This document shows, in pieces, positions 1-7,316 of a DNA stretch of 12,938 nucleotides (positions are counted from its first letter, which is position 1; the number at the start of each line of letters is the position of its first letter). The stretch lies in contig QMLM01000023.1 in NCBI GenBank assembly GCA_003646745.1, positions 1-12,938 of the forward strand, in the 5' to 3' direction. The notes below the pieces were generated by a model, which was given only the letters and a program-made list of their open reading frames with translations, was not told the origin of the DNA and did no database searches. The position numbers and the translations under genes are program-made. This stretch comes from Deltaproteobacteria bacterium. GTDB taxonomy: Bacteria; Desulfobacterota; B13-G15; RBG-16-54-18.

Positions 1-7
1 GCTTCTG

Positions 8-418
8 ATGGATTGGGTACTTGATCCATCCATGGCGTTGGCTTGGGTACTTCCCGATGAAACGTCCAAGGAGGCAGATAGATTTTTGAGTCAGATTTCT
101 GCAAAAAGTATTCTTTGGGTCCCAGCACTGTGGTGGTACGAAATAGCAAATGCATTGATTATAGCGCAACGTCGACAAAGATTGACAGAGGCTGAGAGAG
201 TACGTTTGATAGGGCTTTATGGTATGCTTCCCATAAGAACTGATATCCTTCTCGATCCAAATATTGTGTTGCGTTTTCATACCCTGGCGCAAGAATATAC
301 CCTATCTGTCTACGACGCTGCTTATCTAGAATTGGCTCAACGTAAAGGTATAGGTCTCGCTACCTTAGATAAACGCCTTCATTCCGCCGCCCTAAAAGCC
401 GGGGTAAGAGTTGCTTAG
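8..418 (+). CDS. VapC-like PIN-domain toxin ribonuclease
   Basis: A 136-aa protein with the layout of a type II toxin-antitoxin VapC toxin, a Mg2+-dependent ribonuclease that usually cleaves tRNA or rRNA when its antitoxin is lost. The four acidic residues expected of a PIN active site are visible: D6 in the first strand (VLDPSMALAW), E45 in YEIANAL, D103 in VYDAAYLELA and D121 in ATLDKRL. Length is normal for the family, so the gene looks intact. The ATG overlaps an upstream TGA (TGATG, bases 6-10). This is the spacing expected if a cognate antitoxin (VapB/Phd type) ends just before it, but that gene lies outside the window, so its presence is inferred. A transposase remnant begins directly after the stop codon. 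The exact RNA target cannot be read from the sequence. Confidence 0.88.
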   Translation: MDWVLDPSMALAWVLPDETSKEADRFLSQISAKSILWVPALWWYEIANALIIAQRRQRLTEAERVRLIGLYGMLPIRTDILLDPNIVLRFHTLAQEYTLSVYDAAYLELAQRKGIGLATLDKRLHSAALKAGVRVA

Positions 419-421
419 TAG

Positions 422-784
422 GTAGATAAAGATCATCACCTTTTATCCCTTTGTCGTTATGTGGTTTTGAATCCTGTGAGGGCTGGATTAGCGCAGAGGC
501 CTGAGCAGGGGCCCTGGAGTAGTTACAAGACCACTGTATCTGAAGGCAGAAGGGCTTCTTTTTTGGAGACTGGTCGGATACTTTTTCAGTTTGGTGATGA
601 AAGGAGGGGAACGATAAGGCGATATAAAGAGTTTGTCCTTGAGGGGGTAAGGGGGTGAGTTTCCTTGGTTAAGGGGCAGATATTTCTTGGGGAGGAGTTT
701 ATTGAAAGGTTCAAGGGGTTGATAAGGGATAAGGAGGGAATAAGGGAGGCATCCAGGGTTCAGAGGTATACGAAAGGTCTCCTT
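422..784 (+). pseudogene. Decayed 3' part of a RAYT (REP-associated tyrosine transposase, Y1_Tnp/IS200-like)
   Basis: Read in one frame from base 422, the translation begins VDKDHHLLSLCRYVVLNPVR and continues through a PWSSY motif. These are hallmarks of the C-terminal half of RAYT proteins, which carry out single-strand DNA transactions at REP palindromes. The N-terminal half with the HUH metal-binding motif and the catalytic tyrosine region is absent, because the frame opens at a TAG immediately after the upstream toxin gene. The frame is interrupted by TGA at 656-658. It then resumes in the same frame with a RAYT-like tail (LVKGQIFLGEEFIERFKGLI, then VQRYTKGLL) and stops again at 782-784. 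A short intact stretch from the GTG at 461 to 658 could be mistaken for a 65-aa gene. It is almost certainly a non-functional fossil. No REP palindromes were recognised nearby. Confidence 0.8.
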
Positions 785-827
785 TGAAAGGGCCTTGAGG
801 AGAGAAAGGTTCAAGAGGAGGTTTGCT

Positions 828-1412
828 ATGAGAAAGAGATGGTCAACGGTATTTATTGCCTTTGTGATTATAGCCATCCTATCCGGCAGCATTTTGGCCC
901 AGGGCAAGAGGGTCCTAATGGTCATCGCCCACAATGGCTTTCGCGATGAGGAGCTTGCCAGACCCAAAACCCTCTTAGAGGGGGCTGGATATGAGATTAT
1001 CATTGCCTCTTCCTCCCTGGGGGAGGCAAAAGGGATGTTAGGGGCCAAGATCAAGCCCCACATCCTGCTCCAAGATGCAAAAGTAGCTGATTACGAGGCA
1101 GTGATCTTTGTGGGCGGGATAGGCGCCCAGCAATATTGGCACGATCCTATGGCCCACCGCCTTGCCCAGGAGGCCATCTCGCAGGGGAAGGTTCTGGGGG
1201 CCATTTGTATCGCCCCTGTAATACTGGCCAACGCCGGCGTACTGCAGGGGAAGAAGGCCACGGTATGGGCCTCTGAGAAGAGAAAGCTGGAAAACAGAGG
1301 TGCTCAATATACGGGTAGGATGGTGGAGGTGGATGGTCGGATCGTCACTGCCAACGGTCCTCAGGCGGCCGAAGCCTTCGGAAAAGAAATCCTGCGGCTT
1401 TTAGGAAGATGA
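828..1412 (+). CDS. Exported DJ-1/PfpI-family protein
   Basis: A 194-aa protein of the class I glutamine amidotransferase-like DJ-1/PfpI superfamily, whose members include proteases, deglycases/glyoxalases and chaperones. The nucleophile elbow GAICIAPVILANAGVL places the reactive Cys at about residue 127. E42 in FRDEEL matches the Glu that contacts this Cys in DJ-1 and PfpI. The residue after the Cys is Ile rather than the His of PfpI proteases, so it is closer to the DJ-1 pattern and protease activity is doubtful. Residues 1-24 form a signal peptide (MRKRW, a hydrophobic run, then SILA before QG), predicting export to the periplasm, which is unusual for this family. The ATG at 828 was chosen because AGAGGAGG (814-821) lies 6 bases upstream and the signal peptide starts there. 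A TTG at 795 in the same frame would only add residues from transposase-derived sequence. Substrate unknown. Confidence 0.85.
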   Translation: MRKRWSTVFIAFVIIAILSGSILAQGKRVLMVIAHNGFRDEELARPKTLLEGAGYEIIIASSSLGEAKGMLGAKIKPHILLQDAKVADYEAVIFVGGIGAQQYWHDPMAHRLAQEAISQGKVLGAICIAPVILANAGVLQGKKATVWASEKRKLENRGAQYTGRMVEVDGRIVTANGPQAAEAFGKEILRLLGR

Positions 1413-1434
1413 AACGAAAGAAAGAGGAAATTCC

Positions 1435-1463
1435 TTGACAAATACCATATATTGTAGTATTTT
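1435..1463 (+). promoter_or_regulatory. Sigma-70-type promoter for the Yip1-gltX-smc gene block
   Basis: A perfect -35 hexamer TTGACA (1435-1440) is followed by a 17-base spacer and TATTTT (1458-1463) as the -10. It lies in an AT-rich gap between the DJ-1 gene and the Yip1 gene. A small dyad, AATAC (1441-1445) and GTATT (1457-1461), spans the spacer and the start of the -10, so a repressor could bind there. Transcription would start near 1470. This is the only strong promoter seen upstream of the gltX-smc block. Confidence 0.6.
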
Positions 1464-1494
1464 CCTTAAAAAACTCAAAATATAGTTTTTAAGG
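1464..1494 (+). repeat. AT-rich inverted repeat at the transcription start region
   Basis: The left arm CCTTAAAAAACT (1464-1475) and right arm AGTTTTTAAGG (1484-1494) pair except for one extra A, around an 8-base loop. The repeat starts right behind the -10 element and straddles the predicted start near 1470. It is therefore better placed to be an operator than a fully transcribed hairpin. No T-run follows, so it is not a convincing terminator for the DJ-1 gene. Confidence 0.5.
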
Positions 1495-1501
1495 GTCAGC
1501 A

Positions 1502-1530
1502 ACAAGATATTCATCGAAGGAATAGTTTGT
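1502..1530 (+). promoter_or_regulatory. Leader hairpin just upstream of the Yip1 ribosome binding site
   Basis: Arms 1502-1512 and 1520-1530 can form nine Watson-Crick pairs, one G-U pair and one mismatch around a 7-base loop (1513-1519). The hairpin ends 5 bases before the strong Shine-Dalgarno AAAAGGAGGT (1536-1545). It could affect translation initiation or mRNA stability. It resembles no riboswitch class that I recognise. Confidence 0.35.
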
Positions 1531-1551
1531 ATTTTAAAAGGAGGTAATGTT

Positions 1552-2100
1552 ATGGACGAGAGAAAGGGAATTGGGGTCAGCTATGAGTTCGACACCAAGG
1601 ACTTCATAAATAGTTTTGTCGGAGTGGCCAAGACGGTGCTCACAAGGCCTAGCGATTTTTACCAGAACATGCCTACTACCGGAGGTTTTTCCCAGCCAGT
1701 CACTTTCTTGGCGATCTGTTTGGGGGTTTCTGGTATCCTTGCCGCTATCATCATGGGAGGAAATCCCTTTATCTTCTTCAAATTCCTTTTAATCGGTCTG
1801 GCCTTTTCCTTTGTAGGTGCAGGTGTCCTGCACTTCATCGCTCAGAAGTTCTTTGCTGGAAGGGGTGAATATGAGGGGACTTATCGGGTAGTGGCCTATG
1901 CCGGTGCGGTTGACCTGTTGGCTTGGATACCTTTTTTGGGGGTCTTAGCTGGCCTTTATGGTTTTTACCTCCAAGTGGTGGGATTGGAGAGAGTTCAAGG
2001 AATAACCAAAGGCCAGGCATTCCTCACCATTTTGATATCTCTGGCTATCTATCTTATCCTATCTCTTTTAGCGGGGGGACTCTTTTTGGTCATGCGTTAG
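1552..2100 (+). CDS. Yip1-family multi-spanning membrane protein
   Basis: A 182-aa inner-membrane protein with about five hydrophobic segments, roughly at residues 48-69, 72-100, 110-127, 128-148 and 157-181. The N-terminal about 45 residues are soluble and contain a FVGVAKTVLTRPSDFYQNMP stretch typical of bacterial Yip1-domain proteins, where it precedes the first span. The TYRVVAYAGAVDLLAWIPFL region and the following VGL..VQGITKGQA segment also fit the family. No catalytic residues are expected. Bacterial Yip1 proteins have no settled function, although eukaryotic relatives work in vesicle traffic. The start is fixed by AAAAGGAGGT six bases upstream. It is the first gene after the promoter and lies 13 bp before gltX, so co-transcription is likely. 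Confidence is good for family and poor for role. Confidence 0.8.
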   Translation: MDERKGIGVSYEFDTKDFINSFVGVAKTVLTRPSDFYQNMPTTGGFSQPVTFLAICLGVSGILAAIIMGGNPFIFFKFLLIGLAFSFVGAGVLHFIAQKFFAGRGEYEGTYRVVAYAGAVDLLAWIPFLGVLAGLYGFYLQVVGLERVQGITKGQAFLTILISLAIYLILSLLAGGLFLVMR

Positions 2101-2113
2101 CGCAGGAGGGGTT

Positions 2114-3532
2114 ATGCCCGAGGTCAGGACTAGGTTTGCACCCAGTCCCACGGGTTATCTACATATAGGGGGAGCGAGGACGGCCCTCTTTAACTGGCTC
2201 TTTGCCCGCCACCACAGGGGCAAATTCATTTTGCGAATTGAGGATACCGATGTGGCCCGTTCCAGCCAGGAATACCTCGCCGCTATCCTGGATGGCCTAA
2301 GGTGGCTGGGTCTGGACTGGGATGAAGGACCATATTTTCAAAGCCAGCGGATGCAGTTGTACCGAGAGCATGTGGAGAGGCTCTTAAGGGAAGGGAAGGC
2401 CTACCGCTGTTATTGCACTCCAGAGGAATTGGAGCAAAGGCGCCAGCAAGCCCTGGCCGAGGGACGCAAGCCCAAGTACGATGGGCGCTGCCGCGAACGC
2501 ACAGATCAGCCAACGGGTCTTCCCTATGCCATCAGGTTCAAGTCCCCGCAGGAAGGGGTGACGATAGTGGATGACCTGATCAAGGGAAAGGTGGCTTTCG
2601 ATAACAGGGAGTTGGACGATCTTATTATCATGCGCAGTGATGGCGCCCCGACCTACAACTTCGTAGTCGTGGTGGACGACGCCCTCATGGGGATCACCCA
2701 CGTCATCCGCGGTGACGATCACCTCAACAATACCCCTCGCCAGATCCTTCTGTATGAAGCCCTGGGATATCCTATTCCCAAGTTCGCCCATCTCCCCCTC
2801 ATCTTGGGCCAGGACCGCACCAGACTCAGCAAGAGACATGGGGCTACTTCAGTCAATGCCTACCAGCAGATGGGTTGCCTACCTCATGCCCTGGTCAATT
2901 ATCTAGCCAGGCTCGGATGGTCTTATGGTGATCAGGAGATTTTTTCCCGGCAGGAGTTGATCGAGAAATTCTCCCTTGAGAACGTGGGGAAATCGGCTGG
3001 GGTCTTCAACCCAGAAAAGCTTCTTTGGCTGAATGCCCACTACATTAGGGAGGGTGATCCAAGGGAGATCGCCCAGATGCTTCTGCCCTTTTTGCGCCAA
3101 AGGGGGGTGGAGGTAGAGTGTGACGAGATGCTTATCAAGGTGGTCCGGACCCTGCAGCCCAGGGCCAAGACCTTGGTGGAGATGGCCGAAGCGGCTGAGT
3201 TCTACTTTAAGGGTGACTTTACCTACGATGAAAAGGGGGCAAGAAAATTTCTTCTGCCTGAGTTATCCCCCTTTTTGATCTCTCTTATCCAGGAGCTTCG
3301 CTCTGGGGGGGGCTTTGCTCAGGCCGAGCTTGAGGGACTCTTTCGCCAATTGGCCGCGCAAAAGGGACTGAAATTGACCCAGGCAGCCCAGGGGGTGAGG
3401 GTGGCACTTACCGGAAAGACGGTGAGTCCCGGACTATTTGAGGTGATGGAGATTTTGGGAAAGCAGGAGGTTATTAAAAGGTTGGAGAGGGCCTTGGCTT
3501 ATATAGGATCAGGTGATGAGAGGGGAGGCTGA
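2114..3532 (+). CDS. gltX: Glutamyl-tRNA synthetase
   Basis: This enzyme charges tRNA-Glu with glutamate using ATP in the cytoplasm. At 472 aa it has the normal length for a bacterial class I GluRS. The HIGH-type motif is YLHIGGARTALFNW (residues 15-28), preceded by RFAPSPTG. The KMSKS-type loop is RLSKR (237-241), followed by HG. A zinc-binding pattern is visible: C99, C101, Y122 and C126 in the CYC...YDGRC segment, as in the zinc-containing E. coli enzyme. The C-terminal anticodon-binding helical domain is present to the end. GGAGGGG (about 2104-2110) precedes the ATG. The stop overlaps the smc start by one base, implying translational coupling. Whether it also charges tRNA-Gln (non-discriminating type, needing GatCAB) cannot be decided from this window. 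Confidence 0.97.
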   Translation: MPEVRTRFAPSPTGYLHIGGARTALFNWLFARHHRGKFILRIEDTDVARSSQEYLAAILDGLRWLGLDWDEGPYFQSQRMQLYREHVERLLREGKAYRCYCTPEELEQRRQQALAEGRKPKYDGRCRERTDQPTGLPYAIRFKSPQEGVTIVDDLIKGKVAFDNRELDDLIIMRSDGAPTYNFVVVVDDALMGITHVIRGDDHLNNTPRQILLYEALGYPIPKFAHLPLILGQDRTRLSKRHGATSVNAYQQMGCLPHALVNYLARLGWSYGDQEIFSRQELIEKFSLENVGKSAGVFNPEKLLWLNAHYIREGDPREIAQMLLPFLRQRGVEVECDEMLIKVVRTLQPRAKTLVEMAEAAEFYFKGDFTYDEKGARKFLLPELSPFLISLIQELRSGGGFAQAELEGLFRQLAAQKGLKLTQAAQGVRVALTGKTVSPGLFEVMEILGKQEVIKRLERALAYIGSGDERGG

Positions 3533-6500
3533 TGAGGTTAAAGAGGATAGAGATCCTGGGATTCAAGTCCTTTATGGAGCGCACGGTTTTTACCTTTCCC
3601 TCTCGCATCACCGCCATTGTGGGTCCTAATGGTTGCGGTAAGAGTAATATTGTCGATGCCGTGCTATGGGCCATGGGCGAGATGCGCCCCACGCACCTTC
3701 GTGGTCGCTCTATGGAGGATGTAATCTTTAATGGCACTGAGACCCTGAAGCCCTTGGGGATGGCGGAGGTATCCTTGATATTCGCCAACGAAGGGGGACC
3801 TTCATTGGAGGGGTATGGGGAGTTCAGCGAAATCATGGTTACCAGGCGTCTGTTTCGTTCGGGAGAGAGTGAATATCTGATCAATAAGGTCCCCTGCCGG
3901 CTCAAGGATATCAAGGACCTCTTTTTGGGGACAGGGGTAGGAGTAAACGCCTACTCCATCATCGAACAGGGGCAGGTGGAGGTGATGCTTAACGCTCGTC
4001 CTCAAGAAAGGAGGCACCTGATTGAGGAGGCGGCCGGAGTCACCAAGTATAAGGAGAGGAAGCGGGAGACATTGCTCAAGATGGAGAGAACGAGGCAGAA
4101 TCTCTTGCGGGTTCAGGATGTCATCGCTGAGGTGCGCAGGCAGATGAATTCATTGCGCCGACAGGCTGCCAAGGCGCGCAGATATAGGCAATATCAGGGA
4201 GAAATCAGGGACTTGGAGGTCGGGCTAGCCCTAGCGGAGTTTGGCGAGAAGGAAAGGGAACTTGCCGAGATTGAGGGGTACCTGCGCAACAAGAAAGATG
4301 AAGAACAAAGAGGGCTTGCCCAGTTGGCCAGTTTGGAAGGGGAGTTGGAGGAGATCAAACGCACGCTCTTGGATGCGGAGCAGAACCTATCTGAGGCCCA
4401 AGGGGAGATCTACCGTATCGAAGGCCGGATCCAAAGGGAGCAGGAACGAGCTAACTCTCTTGAACGGGAACTTCAAGGATTGCATTCTCTGGAGATCCAA
4501 TGCCGGGAGGAGCTAGAGGGATTGAAGTTGGAACAAGATGAGTTAAGTCAGAAGGAGCAGAGATATCGGAAGGAGTTGGTTGAGATTGAACAGCAGTTAA
4601 AGGGTACAGGGGAGTTGTTGGAAGCGGAACAAGGGAGGCTAGCAGAAGTAGAGGCCGCCTGTGCGGTGCGAGAAAAGGATTTAGAAGGTCTGAAGGAGGA
4701 AATTCTGCAGGCTAGTACCCAGCTTACCCGCTTGCATAACCTCATTGAAGATGGCGAAAGGAGAGAGAGGGAATTTTCGCAAAAAAGAGAAAGGTTAGAG
4801 CGGGATCTGGAGGTTTTACAAAAGGAGCAAGAGGAGCTGCAGCAACAAATCAGCAGGGCAGAGGAGGCGGCAAATAAGCTGGCCGAACGCAAGGAGGCCC
4901 TGGATGTAGATATTCACAGAACAGAGGAAGAGATACAGCGCCTGCAAGGAGATATCTACCAAAAAGAGGCACACCTTAAGGAGTTGGAGGGTGAGCTACA
5001 TCGGCTGCGTCCTTACCTGAGTTCCCTTGTCGACATGCAGAGGAGGTTTGAAGGGTATGCAGAGGGGGTGAAGGCCATTATGGCCTCTGAGAGGGTATCA
5101 TTTAAAGAAGGGGTTATCGGGGTATTGGCGGATAGGGTAGAGGTAGACCCTCGGTATGAAGCCGCCCTGGAGGCCGCCTTGGGACACAGACTTCAATTCC
5201 TCCTGGTCAGGGAGAAAAAGGATGCCCTACGGGCCATAAAACACCTAAAGGAGAAAGGGTTGGGCAGGGGTAGTTTTCTCCCCCTCGATGTTATACCGCA
5301 CTCGCAGCCTTCTTCTATCCAGAAGAAGGGGGATCCCCGGTTTCTCGGCTCACTTTTGGAATTTATAAGGGTAAAAGAGGAATATAGACACCTTTTTGAG
5401 TTCCTTTTAAATGACGTATGGTTGGTCAGGGATCTAGCGGAGATTGTGGAGACGGAGCAGGCAGGTCGTGGGGTCTTTGTGACGCTGGAGGGGGACATAT
5501 GGGATAGAGAAGGGGTGCTTACAGGAGGAAGCTGGGATAGTTCCCCTTCAGGGATCCTCACAAGAAAGAGGCAGATTAAGGAGATAGAAGATGAAATTTT
5601 CCATAAGGAGGTGGAAGGGAAAAAGTTGTCTCAAGGGTTAGAAAAGCTGAAAAGGGAAGCCTTAGTGGCCAAGGGAGAATTAGAGGCACTGAGGGAAGAG
5701 GGCTATAAGCTGGAGAGGGAGGAGCTAGGGTTAAAGGCAAATCTGGAGGCCACCAAGGGGAACCTAATAGCCCTCAAGAGGAAGGCAGAGGTGTTGAGAT
5801 TTGAGTTAGACCAGATCGATTTGGAAGCGGCGCAGCTTCATGAGCAAATGGAGGAAGTTGCTGCCCAAATGGCTGATTATAGAAAGGTCAAGGAGAAGGG
5901 GGAGGAGGATATCGAGGGATTGAGAAAGGTATTGGCCGGATTGTGGCAGCAGAGAGATAGGTTGAGGGAAGGGGTGACAGGGCTGCGGGTTCAAATGGCC
6001 TCCCTCCAGGAGAGGGAAAAAGGCCTTTTGGACAGTTTGGAAGAGTTGGAAAAGGCGCGGAATTCCCTTTGCGCCCAGAAAGAGCGAAAAGAGGGACAAT
6101 TGAAGCAGCTACAGGCCCAAATCCAGGAGATCATCAGGGCGCAAGAGGTGGCGAGGGAATCATTGGGAGGGCTGATCGCTGCTAGGCAGAACAAAGACAA
6201 GTTGCTAGAGGGTAAGGGGGAGGAGGTTAAAGGGCTGAGGGCCCAGATATCCGAGTTGGAGGCAATTATAAAAGGCTTGCGCGTACAGTTGAAGGAAATT
6301 CAAGACTCCATCTCTCAGCAGGGCCTCAGGCTCTCCCAGATAGAGATGGACATGGGTCACCTGGCCGATAGGATTCAAGAACGATATGGTATCTCGCTGT
6401 CCTCCTTGATGGAGAAAAGGGATTATTCCTTTAACTTAAGGAGGGAGGAGGCTAATAAGAGGCTTTCTGAACTAAAGCTCAAGGTTGAGGGGCTAGGCGA

Positions 6501-7080
6501 GGTCAATCCCGGGGCGGTGGAGGAATATGAAGATTTGAGGAAGAGATATGAATTTCTTCAGGCTCAGAAGGATGATTTGCAAAAATCCCTGGCTACTTTA
6601 AGTAAGACCATCGCCGAGATAAACCGCACCTCAGCCCAGCGTTTCAGAGAGACCTTCGCCAAGGCAAACAAGGAATTTCAAGGACTTGTCCCGAGATTGT
6701 TCGGCGGCGGCCAGGGTGAACTGGTCCTTGATAACTCCTCAGCGGAACCAGGGGTGGATATCTACATACAGCCGGCTGGCAAGAGGCTCAAAAGCGTGGA
6801 CCTCCTCTCCGGAGGTGAGAAGGCCCTGACGGCCATTGCCTTTATTTTTTCCCTTTTTTTACTGCGCCCCACCCCCTTTTGCCTCTTGGATGAGATAGAC
6901 TCTCCTTTAGACGACGCCAACATAGATAGATTTGCCGCCCTCTTGAGTGAGATGAGCCAGCAATCCCAGTTCATTTTAATCACCCACAATAAGGGCACCA
7001 TGAAGATAGCTGATGCTCTCTATGGGATCACCATGGAGACTCCAGGGGTGTCTAAGGTGGTCTCGGTAAGGCTGAATTAG
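3532..7080 (+). CDS. smc: Chromosome segregation/condensation ATPase SMC
   Basis: The 1182-aa core subunit of the bacterial condensin SMC-ScpAB, which dimerises and extrudes DNA loops to compact and separate chromosomes. The Walker A motif GPNGCGKSN is at residues 31-39, and the Q-loop region is IIEQGQVEVML near 144-153. A long coiled coil runs from about 170 to 510. The hinge lies at about 523-665 (GVIGVLADRVEV through VLTGGSW). The returning coiled coil runs to about 1020. The ABC signature LLSGGEKALTA is near 1090 and Walker B CLLDEIDSPLDD near 1117, followed by the ITHNKGTM switch region. Domain order and length are typical, and I see no frameshift. The start ATG is within TGATG of gltX, with GGGGAGG just upstream. 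The partner genes scpA and scpB are not in the window. Confidence 0.98.
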   Translation: MRLKRIEILGFKSFMERTVFTFPSRITAIVGPNGCGKSNIVDAVLWAMGEMRPTHLRGRSMEDVIFNGTETLKPLGMAEVSLIFANEGGPSLEGYGEFSEIMVTRRLFRSGESEYLINKVPCRLKDIKDLFLGTGVGVNAYSIIEQGQVEVMLNARPQERRHLIEEAAGVTKYKERKRETLLKMERTRQNLLRVQDVIAEVRRQMNSLRRQAAKARRYRQYQGEIRDLEVGLALAEFGEKERELAEIEGYLRNKKDEEQRGLAQLASLEGELEEIKRTLLDAEQNLSEAQGEIYRIEGRIQREQERANSLERELQGLHSLEIQCREELEGLKLEQDELSQKEQRYRKELVEIEQQLKGTGELLEAEQGRLAEVEAACAVREKDLEGLKEEILQASTQLTRLHNLIEDGERREREFSQKRERLERDLEVLQKEQEELQQQISRAEEAANKLAERKEALDVDIHRTEEEIQRLQGDIYQKEAHLKELEGELHRLRPYLSSLVDMQRRFEGYAEGVKAIMASERVSFKEGVIGVLADRVEVDPRYEAALEAALGHRLQFLLVREKKDALRAIKHLKEKGLGRGSFLPLDVIPHSQPSSIQKKGDPRFLGSLLEFIRVKEEYRHLFEFLLNDVWLVRDLAEIVETEQAGRGVFVTLEGDIWDREGVLTGGSWDSSPSGILTRKRQIKEIEDEIFHKEVEGKKLSQGLEKLKREALVAKGELEALREEGYKLEREELGLKANLEATKGNLIALKRKAEVLRFELDQIDLEAAQLHEQMEEVAAQMADYRKVKEKGEEDIEGLRKVLAGLWQQRDRLREGVTGLRVQMASLQEREKGLLDSLEELEKARNSLCAQKERKEGQLKQLQAQIQEIIRAQEVARESLGGLIAARQNKDKLLEGKGEEVKGLRAQISELEAIIKGLRVQLKEIQDSISQQGLRLSQIEMDMGHLADRIQERYGISLSSLMEKRDYSFNLRREEANKRLSELKLKVEGLGEVNPGAVEEYEDLRKRYEFLQAQKDDLQKSLATLSKTIAEINRTSAQRFRETFAKANKEFQGLVPRLFGGGQGELVLDNSSAEPGVDIYIQPAGKRLKSVDLLSGGEKALTAIAFIFSLFLLRPTPFCLLDEIDSPLDDANIDRFAALLSEMSQQSQFILITHNKGTMKIADALYGITMETPGVSKVVSVRLN

Positions 7081-7100
7081 AGGGAATAAGGGAGGTAGGA

Positions 7101-7283
7101 ATGTTAGGGTTCGCCAGCACTGAAATGGCATTGGCCTTTATCTGTTGTATCCTTGCCCCTTTGTTCTGTGTCATCTACGGTTTGATCATGTGGAATAAGG
7201 GTGAGGAGCCCACCGGCGAGGAATTCAAAGGAAGGGTTGAGTGGGAGAGGGAAGAAAGGGCCTTGGAGGAGGGGTTACCGTAA
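7101..7283 (+). CDS. Small single-span membrane protein, probable symporter accessory protein
   Basis: A 60-aa protein with one hydrophobic helix (about residues 9-30, ALAFICCILAPLFCVIYGLI) followed by WNKGEEP and an acidic, charged C-terminal tail. It sits 33 bp before an SSS-type sodium:solute symporter gene, and a good GGGAGGT site lies just before its ATG. This composition and position match the tiny proteins annotated in databases as symporter small accessory proteins, found next to such symporters. The match is from memory of the family, not a search. It probably resides in the inner membrane beside the transporter and may stabilise or regulate it. It differs from the larger DUF4212 small subunit of other Na+/solute symporters. 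The two adjacent Cys residues in the helix are notable. Confidence 0.75.
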   Translation: MLGFASTEMALAFICCILAPLFCVIYGLIMWNKGEEPTGEEFKGRVEWEREERALEEGLP

Positions 7284-7316
7284 AGATTGGGCTAAAGTTC
7301 AACTGAAGGGCAGCAA

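Noticed and set aside
656..658. TGA in the RAYT remnant read as selenocysteine or recoding
   Set aside because: RAYT proteins have no known selenocysteine, the N-terminal half is already lost, and a simple nonsense mutation in a decaying gene explains it.
488..1063. 191-aa open frame on the minus strand across the RAYT remnant and the DJ-1 gene
   Set aside because: It is antisense to recognisable coding sequence, has no domain-like pattern, is rich in Pro/Leu/Ser as expected of a shadow frame, and lacks a convincing ribosome site.
1464..1494. Inverted repeat as an intrinsic terminator for the DJ-1 gene
   Set aside because: The stem is almost all A/T, no T-run follows, and it sits just after a good promoter, so a regulatory site is more likely.
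2384..2839. 151-aa minus-strand open frame within gltX
   Set aside because: The sense strand encodes conserved GluRS motifs throughout, and the antisense product has no recognisable pattern.
3474..3914. 146-aa minus-strand open frame over the gltX/smc junction
   Set aside because: It overlaps the SMC Walker A region antisense and is a shadow of conserved coding sequence.
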